Assembly: GCF_000235605.1 (NCBI RefSeq)
Contig: NC_016584.1
Coordinates: 546,001-610,000 of the forward strand
Length of the DNA stretch: 64,000 nucleotides
Source: Desulfosporosinus orientis DSM 765
GTDB lineage: Bacteria > Bacillota > Desulfitobacteriia > Desulfitobacteriales > Desulfitobacteriaceae
Direction: 5' to 3'
Positions 1-7,768 of this stretch are shown here, in pieces; within the stretch, counting starts at the first letter, position 1, and every line of letters begins with the position of its first letter. The notes beneath the pieces were generated by a model. That model ran no database searches. It saw nothing but the letters and a program-made list of their open reading frames with translations, and had not been told where the DNA came from. Position numbers and translations under genes: made by a program.

Positions 1-647
1 AGCAAAGTTTTACCTGTTCCGGGAGGCCCCACAAGTAATGCCCCCTTAGGAAGATTAGCACCTATTTCTGAATATTTTTGGGGGTTATGAAGAAAATCGA
101 CAATCTCGCTAAGGGCCTCTTTTGATTCATCTTGTCCGGCTACATCGGCAAAGGTCTTGCCGGTTTGGGTCTGAACATAGATTTTAGCATTACTTTTGCC
201 GAAGTTCATAGCTTTCATGCCGCCCATACGTTTTTGCATCTGGCTTGCGAACAATTGTCCAATTCCGATAATGAATATTAAGGGCAGAACCCAGGTTATA
301 AGAGTATTAAACAGCAGGGAATTTTCTTTGGGTATGGCCTGAGAGAACTTTACACCGGCACTGTGCAGGCGATTTACCAGCTCTGGATCATTGACAATTC
401 CTGTGGTATACTTAGTAGTTTTTTTAGCTTCATCCTCTGCAGTATATATAATCTGATTATCTTGAATTTCTACCTCACTAACGGCTCCACGTTCTATTTG
501 GTTCAAGAAGGTGCCGTAGTCAACCTGAGTAAGCTGCTGTTTCATTAAAGATGGGAATACAAAGACATTAAGCAACATTAAAGCTAGCATTACAATACCT
601 AAGTATTGAAATTTAGAATATTTCTGTGATTCCTTTTGCTCGTTCAA
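1..647 (-). CDS. ftsH: ATP-dependent zinc metalloprotease FtsH, N-terminal part (runs off the window)
   Basis: Membrane-anchored AAA+ protease that degrades misfolded membrane proteins and regulators. Only the first ~215 codons are present. Translation from a TTG start (647-645, preceded by GGAGTGAGAA) gives a short cytoplasmic tail, a first membrane segment (about residues 17-36), an extracytoplasmic domain, a second membrane segment (about 110-130) and the start of the AAA+ domain with Walker A GPPGTGKT at the window edge. The preceding stretch contains FADVAGQDE, typical of FtsH. The AAA second half and the HEXXH zinc site lie outside. A GTG/ATG-started reading frame overlapping the start region was seen but not accepted as a gene. 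Family call is firm; the start is inferred from the Shine-Dalgarno site. Confidence 0.93.
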   Translation of the reverse strand, partial: MNEQKESQKYSKFQYLGIVMLALMLLNVFVFPSLMKQQLTQVDYGTFLNQIERGAVSEVEIQDNQIIYTAEDEAKKTTKYTTGIVNDPELVNRLHSAGVKFSQAIPKENSLLFNTLITWVLPLIFIIGIGQLFASQMQKRMGGMKAMNFGKSNAKIYVQTQTGKTFADVAGQDESKEALSEIVDFLHNPQKYSEIGANLPKGALLVGPPGTGKTL

Positions 648-956
648 AATTTCTCACTCCATTTCCCAGAACGGAAGATTTATATCCTAAACCATGCAAA
701 TTTCTTTTCAAACCCCAAAAGCCACCACCTGCTAATAAGCGGATCAATATGCCCATGATCACTTTTATTTTAAAATGGTCGCCTCAAAAAAATGGTTTTA
801 AGTGCATTCCTTAATTAATAAGACTTTCCGAAGAAAGCCAAATATAATGAGGAGAGGTAAAGGACTTATTAAACTAATATATATCATTTATGTATATAAC
901 CTATGAATTATATGTGAATATTTCGTGAACCAAAGAGTGTTGGCATCTATTTCAAA

Positions 957-1011
957 ATTCATAAGAAATTCACAACACATTCATCGTAAAGTCTAATTAG
1001 GTAGATATAAT
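957..1011 (+). promoter_or_regulatory. Promoter with three ATTCA repeats at 11-bp spacing (OmpR-type operator candidate)
   Basis: ATTCA occurs at 957-961, 968-972 and 979-983, exactly 11 bp apart, followed by TATAAT at 1006-1011. No good -35 box is present, as expected for an activator-dependent promoter. The same layout with the same distance (27 bp from last repeat to -10) lies before the paralogous gene at 6692. The rest of 648-956 is AT-rich and holds nothing I recognise. Confidence 0.7.
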
Positions 1012-1068
1012 TTGAGACATAAAACAAGGTTAGGGAATTAAAATAGTGATAAATAAGGAGGTAAAATT

Positions 1069-1506
1069 ATGCGAAAAACTAAATGGATTATAGGGCTCAC
1101 AATTGCAGGGATAATGGCACTATCAGGTACGGCGCTCGCCCTTACCACAGGGACTTCCCCCGTCAAAGCTCAACTTGGAACTTCAATGCCAGCAGTCCAA
1201 AATATGAACCCTAATGCCACTTACTCTGCTCCCAGTTCCAACGGATACGGAATGATGGGAGGCCAGGGAGGAAACGGATACGGCAGCGGATATGGAATGA
1301 TGGGAGGCCAGGGAGGAAACGGATACGGCAGCGGATATGGAATGATGGGAGGTCAGGGAGGAAACGGATACGGCAGTGGATACGGAATGATGGGAGGCCA
1401 GGGAGGAAACGGATACGGCAGTGGATACGGAATGATGGGAGGCCAGGGAGGAAACGGATACGGCAGTGGATATGGAATGATGGGAGGTCAAGGCGGTAAT
1501 TGGTAA
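1069..1506 (+). CDS. Secreted Gly/Tyr/Met-rich repeat protein (GYGMMGG repeats)
   Basis: No known family recognised. A Sec signal peptide (positive MRKTK, hydrophobic core, cleavage near ALA at residue 24) is followed by a short linker. From residue 59 there are six near-identical 15-residue units GYGMMGGQGGNGYGS up to the C-terminus at 145. The N-terminus closely resembles that of the protein at 6692 (KWI-GL, GTA-ALT-GTS), so the two are paralogues, but this one ends after the repeats and has no PepSY-like domain. Paired Met residues in a flexible Gly/Tyr matrix could bind Cu(I) or form a structural matrix; this is inference from composition and from the copper genes around it. The ATG follows AAGGAGGTAAAATT. 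Upstream repeats suggest response-regulator control. Expressed-gene confidence is high, function unknown. Confidence 0.85.
   Translation: MRKTKWIIGLTIAGIMALSGTALALTTGTSPVKAQLGTSMPAVQNMNPNATYSAPSSNGYGMMGGQGGNGYGSGYGMMGGQGGNGYGSGYGMMGGQGGNGYGSGYGMMGGQGGNGYGSGYGMMGGQGGNGYGSGYGMMGGQGGNW
1243..1503 (+). repeat. 45-bp in-frame tandem repeats encoding GYGMMGG units
   Basis: About 5.8 copies of a 45-bp unit, nearly identical at the DNA level with only silent third-base differences such as GGCAGC/GGCAGT. This points to recent expansion by slippage or recombination. Long open frames on the opposite strand here are repeat artefacts. Confidence 0.9.
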
Positions 1507-1627
1507 TGGGCGGCAACAAGATAAGGCTGATGGTAAAGGCTTAAAAGAAAAATTGAACTTAAGGCACAGTGATCAATATGTGGTAAACAGGAAAATTAAG
1601 GTGCACCTAAATTCAAAAGAAAAGCAG

Positions 1628-1664
1628 TTCAAGGTTCAGGACAATTTAAGTTCTGAACCTTGAA
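1628..1664. terminator. Inverted repeat downstream of the repeat-protein gene
   Basis: TTCAAGGTTCAG (1628-1639) pairs perfectly with CTGAACCTTGAA (1653-1664) over a 13-nt loop. No T-run follows, so it is a weak terminator or RNA-stabilising hairpin. The remainder of 1507-1848 contains a perfect GGTGATCACC palindrome (1766-1775) of unknown role and the leader of the next gene. Confidence 0.5.
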
Positions 1665-1848
1665 TTCTATGTTAAACGATAATAATGCTGTCTCATTAAT
1701 AGAAATTTCGTGACCTACCCCTCGATAATTCAGAAAGTATACGAATACTTTGGTGTCTGCAGGAGGTGATCACCAGACTTGGAGACAAAGGGGTCTGAAG
1801 ATGAGGTTAAAGAAACTCATTATAATGTAAAAGGAATGTGATTTAATT

Positions 1849-2343
1849 ATGAAAAAGAAACTTTTAATGGTTTCATTATCAATGGCTATGGTACTTGGAG
1901 TAGCGGGGATCGTTAATGCTACTACCCTTGGTAATAACGCTACAACCATGCAGCCAAAGGTTACTAACGCACAGGCTTATATGGAGAACAATGATACCAC
2001 AGGAACGGAAACTGAGCAGGCAGAAAATACTCAGGTTGATCAAAGTCAAACGCAAAATACACACGCTATGCCTATGAACACGCAGACTATGCCCATGAAT
2101 GCTCAGACGCAGACTATGCCCATGAATGCTCAGACACAGACTATGCCTATGAATACACAGACCCAGACCTTGCTTATGAACACACAGATGCAGGCTATAC
2201 CCATGAATACCCAGATGAGCTCCCAACACATGCAAGGAACGACTGGAGGCAATGACATAAATAGTTCTGAGACTTCTCAACAGTCAACCCAGAGATCCAG
2301 CAGCAACAATGGTATGGGATCTATGGGAAGAATGGGAAGATAA
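1849..2343 (+). CDS. Secreted Met/Gln/Thr-rich repeat protein (MPMN repeats)
   Basis: Unrecognised family. MKKKLLMVSLSMAMVLGVAGIVNA is split by eye as a signal peptide with cleavage near residue 24. After an acidic, Gln/Thr-rich linker (to about residue 70) comes a run of imperfect 7-9-residue units of the form MPMNTQTQT / MPMNAQTQT (about residues 73-125), then a Ser/Gln tail ending in GMGSMGRMGR. MxM spacing resembles methionine motifs that bind Cu(I) in periplasmic copper carriers, and the neighbours are copper genes, so a role as a secreted copper sink is plausible but inferred. It has no Cys and no membrane anchor after the signal. ATG is preceded by AAGGAATGTG at a longish spacing. A strong terminator follows, so it is probably monocistronic. 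Confidence 0.8.
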   Translation: MKKKLLMVSLSMAMVLGVAGIVNATTLGNNATTMQPKVTNAQAYMENNDTTGTETEQAENTQVDQSQTQNTHAMPMNTQTMPMNAQTQTMPMNAQTQTMPMNTQTQTLLMNTQMQAIPMNTQMSSQHMQGTTGGNDINSSETSQQSTQRSSSNNGMGSMGRMGR

Positions 2344-2350
2344 TATAGAT

Positions 2351-2395
2351 AAGAATAGATCAGTCAGCTTATAAGTTGCTGATCTATTCTTTTTT
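2351..2395 (+). terminator. Rho-independent terminator
   Basis: AAGAATAGATCAG pairs with CTGATCTATTCTT followed by a T-run, directly after the Met-rich gene. Confidence 0.85.
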
Positions 2396-2415
2396 AATCA
2401 GAGCAGCAGTAGGAA

Positions 2416-2445
2416 GGCTCAAACCAATTATCTATGGTTTGAGCC
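2416..2445 (-). terminator. Hairpin terminator of the Cys-rich gene
   Basis: GGCTCAAACCA (2416-2426) pairs with TGGTTTGAGCC (2435-2445). It lies just past the stop of the minus-strand gene at 2464. Confidence 0.65.
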
Positions 2446-2463
2446 AACAAAAAACTAGCCTCT

Positions 2464-2826
2464 TTACTTAGCTGCTTGAGTTTGTGATGCCATTTTCCTG
2501 CATTCATCAGCACACTTCCGGCACATATCGGCACATTTTTGACAATGGGTGTCTTTCATTTTGGCACACTCGGCGGCACAAGCATCACAGATTGTGGCAC
2601 AATTGGCGCAGAGTTGAGCGGAAAATTGACTATTTCTCGACATATATTGGGATGACAGAGAGCAGATATCTGCGCAATCCCTTAAAACACGGATACATTG
2701 AATGCGGGCTTCCACATCAGGTTCATTCAAACAGGCGGTATAACATTCTTCACAGGCTTGCATACAAGCATTACAGGCATCGATACATGCCTGAAGTGCT
2801 GCGGTAGCATTGGTAGAAATCGGCAT
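2464..2826 (-). CDS. Four-helix-bundle Cys-rich copper-binding protein (DUF326/Csp type)
   Basis: A 120-residue protein with 19 Cys, mostly in CxxC/CxxxC spacing along predicted helices (for example residues 14-32 and 104-115). This is the pattern of the DUF326 copper-storage proteins (Csp), whose helical bundle is lined with thiols and stores many Cu(I) ions. No signal peptide is visible, so it resembles the cytosolic Csp3 group rather than the exported Csp1. The gene sits beside copZ-copA-csoR on the same strand but is separated by a terminator at 2942-2984 and has its own leader with AAGGAGGACC before ATG, so it is probably transcribed separately. Likely role: cytosolic Cu(I) buffering. 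Family assignment by pattern is strong; metal and capacity are inferred. Confidence 0.88.
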   Translation of the reverse strand: MPISTNATAALQACIDACNACMQACEECYTACLNEPDVEARIQCIRVLRDCADICSLSSQYMSRNSQFSAQLCANCATICDACAAECAKMKDTHCQKCADMCRKCADECRKMASQTQAAK

Positions 2827-2941
2827 TTTGGTCCTCCTTAATTTTTATTGTTGATTTGATCCTACTTATTATTTATTGTTAATGGAGATAATATGCTAGT
2901 AGAAAAGGGCATAATGCGGTTAATCTTTTAAGTAGTCTATA

Positions 2942-2984
2942 AAAGAAAAAAGAGCCCCCACAATGGGAAGCTCTTCTTTCTTTT
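2942..2984 (-). terminator. Terminator after copZ
   Basis: AAAGAAAAAAGAGC (2942-2955) faces GCTCTTCTTTCTTTT (2970-2984). It ends the csoR-copA-copZ transcript and separates it from the Cys-rich gene. Confidence 0.8.
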
Positions 2985-2998
2985 AACGGTCGCTGATG

Positions 2999-3205
2999 TT
3001 ATTCGGCAGAATAGCCGGCTTCGCTAACGGCTTTTATCAGCTCTGCCCGATCTGCAGCTCCTGTTACAATAGCGGTTTTGGCAGCAAGATCCACTTGAAC
3101 GGCTTCGACACCGTTAACACCTTGAAGTGCTTTTTCAACATGCATCTTACAGTGGTTGCAGGTCATACCTTCAACTTTAAGTGTAGTTTGGCTCATCTTT
3201 TTCAC
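2999..3205 (-). CDS. copZ: Copper chaperone CopZ
   Basis: 68-residue heavy-metal-associated (HMA) domain with the Cu(I) site GMTCNHC near residue 14-20 and the ferredoxin-like beta-alpha-beta pattern. CopZ carries Cu(I) in the cytosol to the CopA ATPase and can deliver copper to CsoR. It is the last gene of csoR-copA-copZ, 20 nt after copA, with AAGGAGGTG before the start. The C-terminal Tyr in the SEAGYSAE loop fits the family. Confidence 0.95.
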   Translation of the reverse strand: MKKMSQTTLKVEGMTCNHCKMHVEKALQGVNGVEAVQVDLAAKTAIVTGAADRAELIKAVSEAGYSAE

Positions 3206-3225
3206 CTCCTTCGTATAAATAACTT

Positions 3226-5907
3226 CTAATTAACTAGTTTTTTATCATAGCCCCTTAACAGAAGAGAACTGGTGACAACCGAGACTGAAGAGAAGGCCAT
3301 GGCCAAGCCCGCCCACTCTGGAGGCAAAAGTTTACCGGTTATGGAGTAGAGCGCACCGGCAGCTATGGGAATACCAATCATGTTGTAAATCAATGCCCAG
3401 AAAAGATTCTGTTTTATCTTGGTAAGTGTTTTGCGACCCAGGCGTATTGCACGTTCAACATCGAGGAGGTCATTGCGAACGAGGACGATGTCTCCTGTTT
3501 CTTTGGCAACATCCGTTCCAGAACCAATGGCAATCCCGATATCAGCTTGAGCTAAAGCCGGGGCATCATTAATCCCATCGCCCACCATGGCTACTTTAAG
3601 CCCTTGTTCTTGAAACTTTTTAACAATATTAATTTTATCTTGGGGCAAGATTTCAGCAATAACGTCGTCAATGCCGACTTCTCTGCCAACAACGTTCGCC
3701 ACTTTTTTATTATCCCCAGTAATCATAAAAGTCTTGAGGCCGAGCTGTTGAAGGCGGGCAATAGCTTCTTTGGTGCTCTCTTTAAGGACATCAGCCAGAG
3801 CAAGGAGGCCAATGACTCGGCCGTCCAAAGCAATAAAGCTCGTTGTTTTACCCGACTCTGCCAAGCGCTGGGAGTCTTGTTCCGTTTCCAGAACGTCGAT
3901 TCCATGCTCCTGCATTAGCTTAATGTTGCCAATGAGTAATGATTTGCCTTGATAGGTGCAAACAACCCCATGTCCACTTTCCTCTAAATAATCAGAGACC
4001 TCTTGAATCTGAAGATTTTCCTTCTTAGCTTGGGAAACGACAGCCTGAGCTAAGGGATGAATGGATGGATTCTCTCCCGCAGCAGCAATTTTCAAAACCT
4101 CTTCTCGGGTTAACGAAGTGTAGGGGATAATATCCGTTACTTCTGGCGCTCCCTTGGTCAGGGTCCCTGTTTTATCGAAGCCAATGGCTTGAAGATGGGC
4201 AATGCTCTCCAGGACGGCGGCGGATTTAAACAAGATGCCTCGATTCAATCCAACGCCACTGCCTACCATTATGGCGGTTGGGGTAGCAAGTCCCAAGGCA
4301 CAAGGGCAAGCAATGACTAAGACCGCAATGGCCGCGGTAAAGGCAAAAACGAAAGTACTATGGACTGCAAAATACCAAATTAAAAAGGTAATTACAGAGA
4401 TGGCAACTACCGTGGGCACAAAAAAGTTGGAGATTGTATCAGCAAGCCGTTGAATGGGCGGTTTAACTCCTTGAGCGTCCTCAACCATCTTAATGATCCC
4501 GGACAGCATTGTATCCTTGCCGGTTTTCGTCGTTTTCACTTTAATACTGCCCGAACGATTAATGGTTGCGCCAATGACCGGATCCCCTACACCTTTATCA
4601 ATGGGAATAGATTCGCCTGTTACCATGGCTTCATCAATACTGGCTTGTCCTTCAATAATATCCCCGTCAACGGGGATCTTTTCACCTGGCTTGACGACCA
4701 CGATATCCCCGATCTTAACATCTGAGGCAGCGACCTCTTGTTCTTTGCCATCAACGAGTAAGCGCGCTTTATCAGCCTGAAGTTCAAGTAAGCGTTTTAA
4801 TGCCTGACCTGCTCGACCTTTTGCTTTGGCTTCAAGATATTTTCCAAATCGCACAAACACGATCAGCAAAGCGGATGTGTCAAAAAAGGTGGGGCCAGCA
4901 AAGAAAATGTTAGGAAAAGTCGTCATTACACTGTAACCATAAGAAGCTGTAATCCCAATGGCGACTAAAACATCCATGTTTGCCGAACGGTTTTTCAAGG
5001 AGTGGTAAGCCCCGCGATAGAAAGTCCAGCCTGCAGTAAACTGAACAATGGTTGCCAAAACGAGCATGGTGTAAAGGAGTGTTTTGGACATTGGCAGATA
5101 CATGAGGGGCAGGATAGGCAAAGCAAGCACCGCACTAAAAATCAGCCAGTTTCGCTGCTTAATAGCGGTACGGTCTTCTTGATCGTCCCCTTTATTATCT
5201 AAAGGGATGTATCCGGCATCTCGAATCTGCTCAAAAATGTCACGCATATTCGTCAAGGCGGGATCAAATTCTACTGTAACCGTTTCATTGGCAAAATTCA
5301 CCGCAGCATGTTGGACGCCGGGGGTGTTTTTAAGTTTTTTCTCAATGGTTAACGCACAATTAGCGCAGGTCATTCCACTGACTTTGAACTGTTGTTTTCC
5401 TTCAGAGCCTTCGGCAGAAGCCCCATAACCCAAATCCTTAATTTTGGAGAGGATTTCTTCCTCTTGCACGATACTTGGGTCAATATCCACAGAAAGCTTT
5501 TCGGAGGCAAAGTTCACGGCAGCCGTTTTAACACCAGGCATATTCTTTAGGCCTTTTTCGATAGTTAAGGCACAGTTGGCACAGGTCATGCCCGAAATCT
5601 TAAACAGTTGTTGTTGGTGTTCGATTTCTTTGTGCTCAGATGTAGTAATTTCTGGTTCTGGGTTCTCCGGGGAATTTTCCGGTCCATCCATGGAATATCC
5701 CGCGTCTTCGATTGCTGCGCGTATCTCATCAAAGGCAACTTGGGAGGGGTTATACTTAAATGAAGCTTGAGAATTTTCTAAAGAGACCTGGACTTGTTCG
5801 ATACTCGGGAGTTTTTCTAGGGCTTTTGTTACATGCCTGACGCAGTGCTGGCATGTCATGCTCTGAACATTAATGACTTTATCCTCGAGTCTTAATGGTT
5901 CTGTCAT
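3226..5907 (-). CDS. copA: Cu(I)-exporting P1B-type ATPase CopA with three N-terminal HMA domains
   Basis: Exports cytosolic Cu(I) across the membrane using ATP. Three HMA domains lie at the N-terminus with CxxC at residues 19-22 (SMTCQHC), 109-112 and 180-183 (both GMTCANC). Two HMA domains are usual in Firmicutes, so the first, more divergent one is extra; an acidic/Pro linker (residues 74-98) separates it. The catalytic core is complete: TGES about 429-432, the transmembrane CPC at 533-535, phosphorylation motif DKTGT about 577-581, the ATP-binding HP (SIHPLA), and GDGINDAP. Predicted membrane helices flank these in the usual P1B order. At 893 residues it is longer than the ~800 of two-HMA homologues. 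Second gene of the csoR operon, 30 nt after csoR. Confidence 0.97.
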   Translation of the reverse strand: MTEPLRLEDKVINVQSMTCQHCVRHVTKALEKLPSIEQVQVSLENSQASFKYNPSQVAFDEIRAAIEDAGYSMDGPENSPENPEPEITTSEHKEIEHQQQLFKISGMTCANCALTIEKGLKNMPGVKTAAVNFASEKLSVDIDPSIVQEEEILSKIKDLGYGASAEGSEGKQQFKVSGMTCANCALTIEKKLKNTPGVQHAAVNFANETVTVEFDPALTNMRDIFEQIRDAGYIPLDNKGDDQEDRTAIKQRNWLIFSAVLALPILPLMYLPMSKTLLYTMLVLATIVQFTAGWTFYRGAYHSLKNRSANMDVLVAIGITASYGYSVMTTFPNIFFAGPTFFDTSALLIVFVRFGKYLEAKAKGRAGQALKRLLELQADKARLLVDGKEQEVAASDVKIGDIVVVKPGEKIPVDGDIIEGQASIDEAMVTGESIPIDKGVGDPVIGATINRSGSIKVKTTKTGKDTMLSGIIKMVEDAQGVKPPIQRLADTISNFFVPTVVAISVITFLIWYFAVHSTFVFAFTAAIAVLVIACPCALGLATPTAIMVGSGVGLNRGILFKSAAVLESIAHLQAIGFDKTGTLTKGAPEVTDIIPYTSLTREEVLKIAAAGENPSIHPLAQAVVSQAKKENLQIQEVSDYLEESGHGVVCTYQGKSLLIGNIKLMQEHGIDVLETEQDSQRLAESGKTTSFIALDGRVIGLLALADVLKESTKEAIARLQQLGLKTFMITGDNKKVANVVGREVGIDDVIAEILPQDKINIVKKFQEQGLKVAMVGDGINDAPALAQADIGIAIGSGTDVAKETGDIVLVRNDLLDVERAIRLGRKTLTKIKQNLFWALIYNMIGIPIAAGALYSITGKLLPPEWAGLAMAFSSVSVVTSSLLLRGYDKKLVN

Positions 5908-5937
5908 ATATTAATCATCCTCCTCAAAACGCGAGGT

Positions 5938-6279
5938 TTAGCGAATCATGCGAAAAATCGTTTGAAGAACTTCATCAATTATCTGCTCGTCTCCCGCTTC
6001 AAGCTGTTCTTTTACACAGGATTTCATATGCTTTTCTAAAAGCAGGCGTGAAACACCGTCTAAAGCAGATCGGGCGGAAGAGATCTGGTTAAGGATATCA
6101 TCGCAATATACGTGACGTTCAATCATTCCTTTAATCCCTCGGATTTGCCCTTCAATTCTGTTCATCCGAGTCACTAAGGCTTTGATCGTCTTATCATCAT
6201 GATGACTTGTTCGATCACTTAAATTGCTCTCTTCATGTTGGCAGAAAGGGCAGGAATCCTTATTATCTTCTGTATTCAT
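5938..6279 (-). CDS. csoR: Copper-sensing repressor CsoR
   Basis: All-helical CsoR/RcnR-family repressor that leaves DNA on binding Cu(I). The three Cu ligands are at C59, H84 and C88, with spacings of 25 and 4 as in characterised CsoR proteins. The core RMNRIEGQIRGI is the family signature. An N-terminal extension of about 30 residues carries an extra CPFCQH (C10, C13, H15) and two neighbouring His, not present in short CsoR proteins; it might be an additional metal site (inference). First gene of csoR-copA-copZ, with GAGGTGATTAA before ATG and a promoter containing a CsoR-box-like element just upstream. Confidence 0.94.
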   Translation of the reverse strand: MNTEDNKDSCPFCQHEESNLSDRTSHHDDKTIKALVTRMNRIEGQIRGIKGMIERHVYCDDILNQISSARSALDGVSRLLLEKHMKSCVKEQLEAGDEQIIDEVLQTIFRMIR

Positions 6280-6297
6280 TTAATCACCTCAAGAAAT

Positions 6298-6326
6298 ATA
6301 GTATACCCCCCTATACTAATTGTCAA
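6298..6326 (-). promoter_or_regulatory. csoR-copA-copZ promoter with CsoR operator in the spacer
   Basis: On the minus strand TTGACA (6326-6321) and TACTAT (6303-6298) are 17 bp apart. The spacer holds GTATAGGGGGGTATAC (6316-6301), a TATA-flanked G-run like known CsoR boxes. Binding here would block polymerase, giving autoregulated copper induction. Confidence 0.85.
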
Positions 6327-6497
6327 GGAGACATTTTAATTATGGTTTATATTATCCATATAAAATGAAGCTATTCATTTTAAGTATTTGAAGTGCTGCT
6401 GCCATAAACTGCCGGAATTTTGGCAGAGAAGTAAGTCTATGAGGCAATGGAAGAATGTTAGAAGGCCGTCTCCAAGGAGATGATTAAAATTTTCCGC

Positions 6498-6537
6498 ATT
6501 TTAGAGCCGACTAATCTAGATTAGTCGGCTCTAAAAT
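6498..6537. repeat. 40-bp perfect palindrome
   Basis: Left arm 6498-6517 (begins ATTTTAGAGCCGACTAATCT) is the exact reverse complement of 6518-6537 with no loop. It lies between the divergent csoR promoter and the next promoter. Could be a bidirectional terminator or a dimeric operator; role unknown. Confidence 0.8.
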
Positions 6538-6572
6538 AGCCGGATTTTTAAACAGAGGACTTTAGCAGCTTC

Positions 6573-6627
6573 ATTCACAACAAATTCATAACTCATTCAC
6601 AGCATAGTCGAATTGATTAAATATACT
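6573..6627 (+). promoter_or_regulatory. Second promoter with three ATTCA repeats at 11-bp spacing
   Basis: ATTCA at 6573-6577, 6584-6588 and 6595-6599, then TATACT at 6622-6627. Spacing and distance to the -10 match the copy at 957-1011, and flanking bases are also conserved (AGTC-AATT), which argues for shared control. Confidence 0.72.
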
Positions 6628-6691
6628 TAAAAGGCACTAAACCAAGGGTGCTGAGAAGGTTACCTTGGTTAATAAAAGGAGGAATAAGAAT

Positions 6692-7690
6692 ATGAAAAAG
6701 GCAAAATGGATTGTTGGATTATCAATGGCAAGTGTGATTGCCATAGCAGGCACGGCTTATGCACTAACAGCTGGAACAAGTACGCTGGGATTGTTGGGTA
6801 ACGCTAATGGATTCACACAGACAGTTAATAAGGCAGTTCAAGGCAGTCAGCTTGAGACACCTAAATTTTCGACTTTAGCAATATCTTCCCAAAATGATAA
6901 CTCTGCTAAGGACAATACTCTAGGAGCCAATGGGTATAGCGGCTATGGCATGATGGGAGGTTATGGAGCCAATGGGTATGGCGGCTATGGCATGATGGGA
7001 GGTTATGGAGTCAATGGGTATGGCGGCTATGGCATGATGGGAGGCTACGGAGCCAATGGGTATGGCGGCTATGGCATGATGGGAGGTTACGGAGCCAATG
7101 GGTATGGCGGCTATGGCATGATGGGAGGTTATGGAGCCAATGGTTATAGTGGTTACGGCATGATGGGAAGTAGCTTTGATGCAAAAAGCTTAGGTGTTGA
7201 CCTGACAAACGGTCAAGTAAGCACCTCTGATCAGGCCTTAGCCATTGCTAAGGCCTATATTCAAAAGACGAATCAGGATGTTGTTGTAAAAGAACTTCAT
7301 GAATTTTCTAACGGATATGAGGTTGAGCTAAAAGACGCCCAGACAGGTGCTAATGCTTATGAACTTATGGTTTACAAATATGGTGGACAAATCATAACCG
7401 AAATGGGTCCCAATATAATGTGGAACACAAAATATGGATATATGAATTGGGGAAACACCGGTGACGTTACCGTAAGTGAAGAACAGGCAACTAACATAGC
7501 TAAAGAGTTCTTATCCCAAATGGGGGATGAATATTCACTCGAAAAACCGGAATTATCGCCAGGATATTATGAGTTTATGATCCAAAAAGATGGAAAAGAT
7601 TATTCGGAACTCGATGTTAACGGATACACAGGTCAGGTTTGGTTAGAGAATTGGCAAGGACCTATCCTTAATACTGTTGAAGTAAAGTAA
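6692..7690 (+). CDS. Secreted GYGMMGG-repeat protein with PepSY-like domains
   Basis: 332 residues. The ATG at 6692 follows AAAGGAGGAATAAGAAT; an upstream in-frame TTG (6665) would include the Shine-Dalgarno site and is rejected. A signal peptide (residues 1-24) and a linker are followed by six 14-residue units of type GYGGYGMMGGYGAN (81-160). The C-terminal half (about 165-332) has two alpha/beta modules with the PepSY-like pattern: an initial 'AL-IAKAYI' / 'ATNIAKEFL' helix, then strands with Gly turns. PepSY domains occur in secreted protease inhibitors and sensor accessory proteins. It is the paralogue of the gene at 1069 and lies next to a sensor kinase with a Met-rich loop, so it may bind metal and signal to, or be controlled by, that system (inference). 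Confidence 0.85.
   Translation: MKKAKWIVGLSMASVIAIAGTAYALTAGTSTLGLLGNANGFTQTVNKAVQGSQLETPKFSTLAISSQNDNSAKDNTLGANGYSGYGMMGGYGANGYGGYGMMGGYGVNGYGGYGMMGGYGANGYGGYGMMGGYGANGYGGYGMMGGYGANGYSGYGMMGSSFDAKSLGVDLTNGQVSTSDQALAIAKAYIQKTNQDVVVKELHEFSNGYEVELKDAQTGANAYELMVYKYGGQIITEMGPNIMWNTKYGYMNWGNTGDVTVSEEQATNIAKEFLSQMGDEYSLEKPELSPGYYEFMIQKDGKDYSELDVNGYTGQVWLENWQGPILNTVEVK
6932..7171 (+). repeat. 42-bp in-frame tandem repeats
   Basis: About 5.7 copies of a 42-bp unit encoding GYGGYGMMGGYGAN. Terminal copies have GYS in place of GYG, and DNA identity is high between inner copies. Confidence 0.88.
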
Positions 7691-7729
7691 AGATAGAGCG
7701 TGGAGATCCATGATCTTTCTGACAATAAA

Positions 7730-7768
7730 ATAGGGTGGCTGAGTAAATCCAACACTCAGCCACCCTAT
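7730..7768. terminator. Bidirectional terminator between convergent genes
   Basis: A 15-bp perfect stem (7730-7744 with 7754-7768, containing GGGTGGCTGAGT) over a 9-nt loop. The right arm reaches the stop codon of the minus-strand kinase gene. Confidence 0.85.

Noticed and set aside
626-830. Small frames on both strands around the ftsH start
   Set aside because: No convincing ribosome sites, and they overlap the ftsH leader; no recognisable protein features.
1243-1503. Regular repeats resembling a CRISPR array
   Set aside because: Repeats are contiguous and in-frame with no unique spacers.
1183-1519. Long open frames opposite the GYGMMGG repeats
   Set aside because: They are by-products of the tandem repeat; no ribosome sites and low-complexity products.
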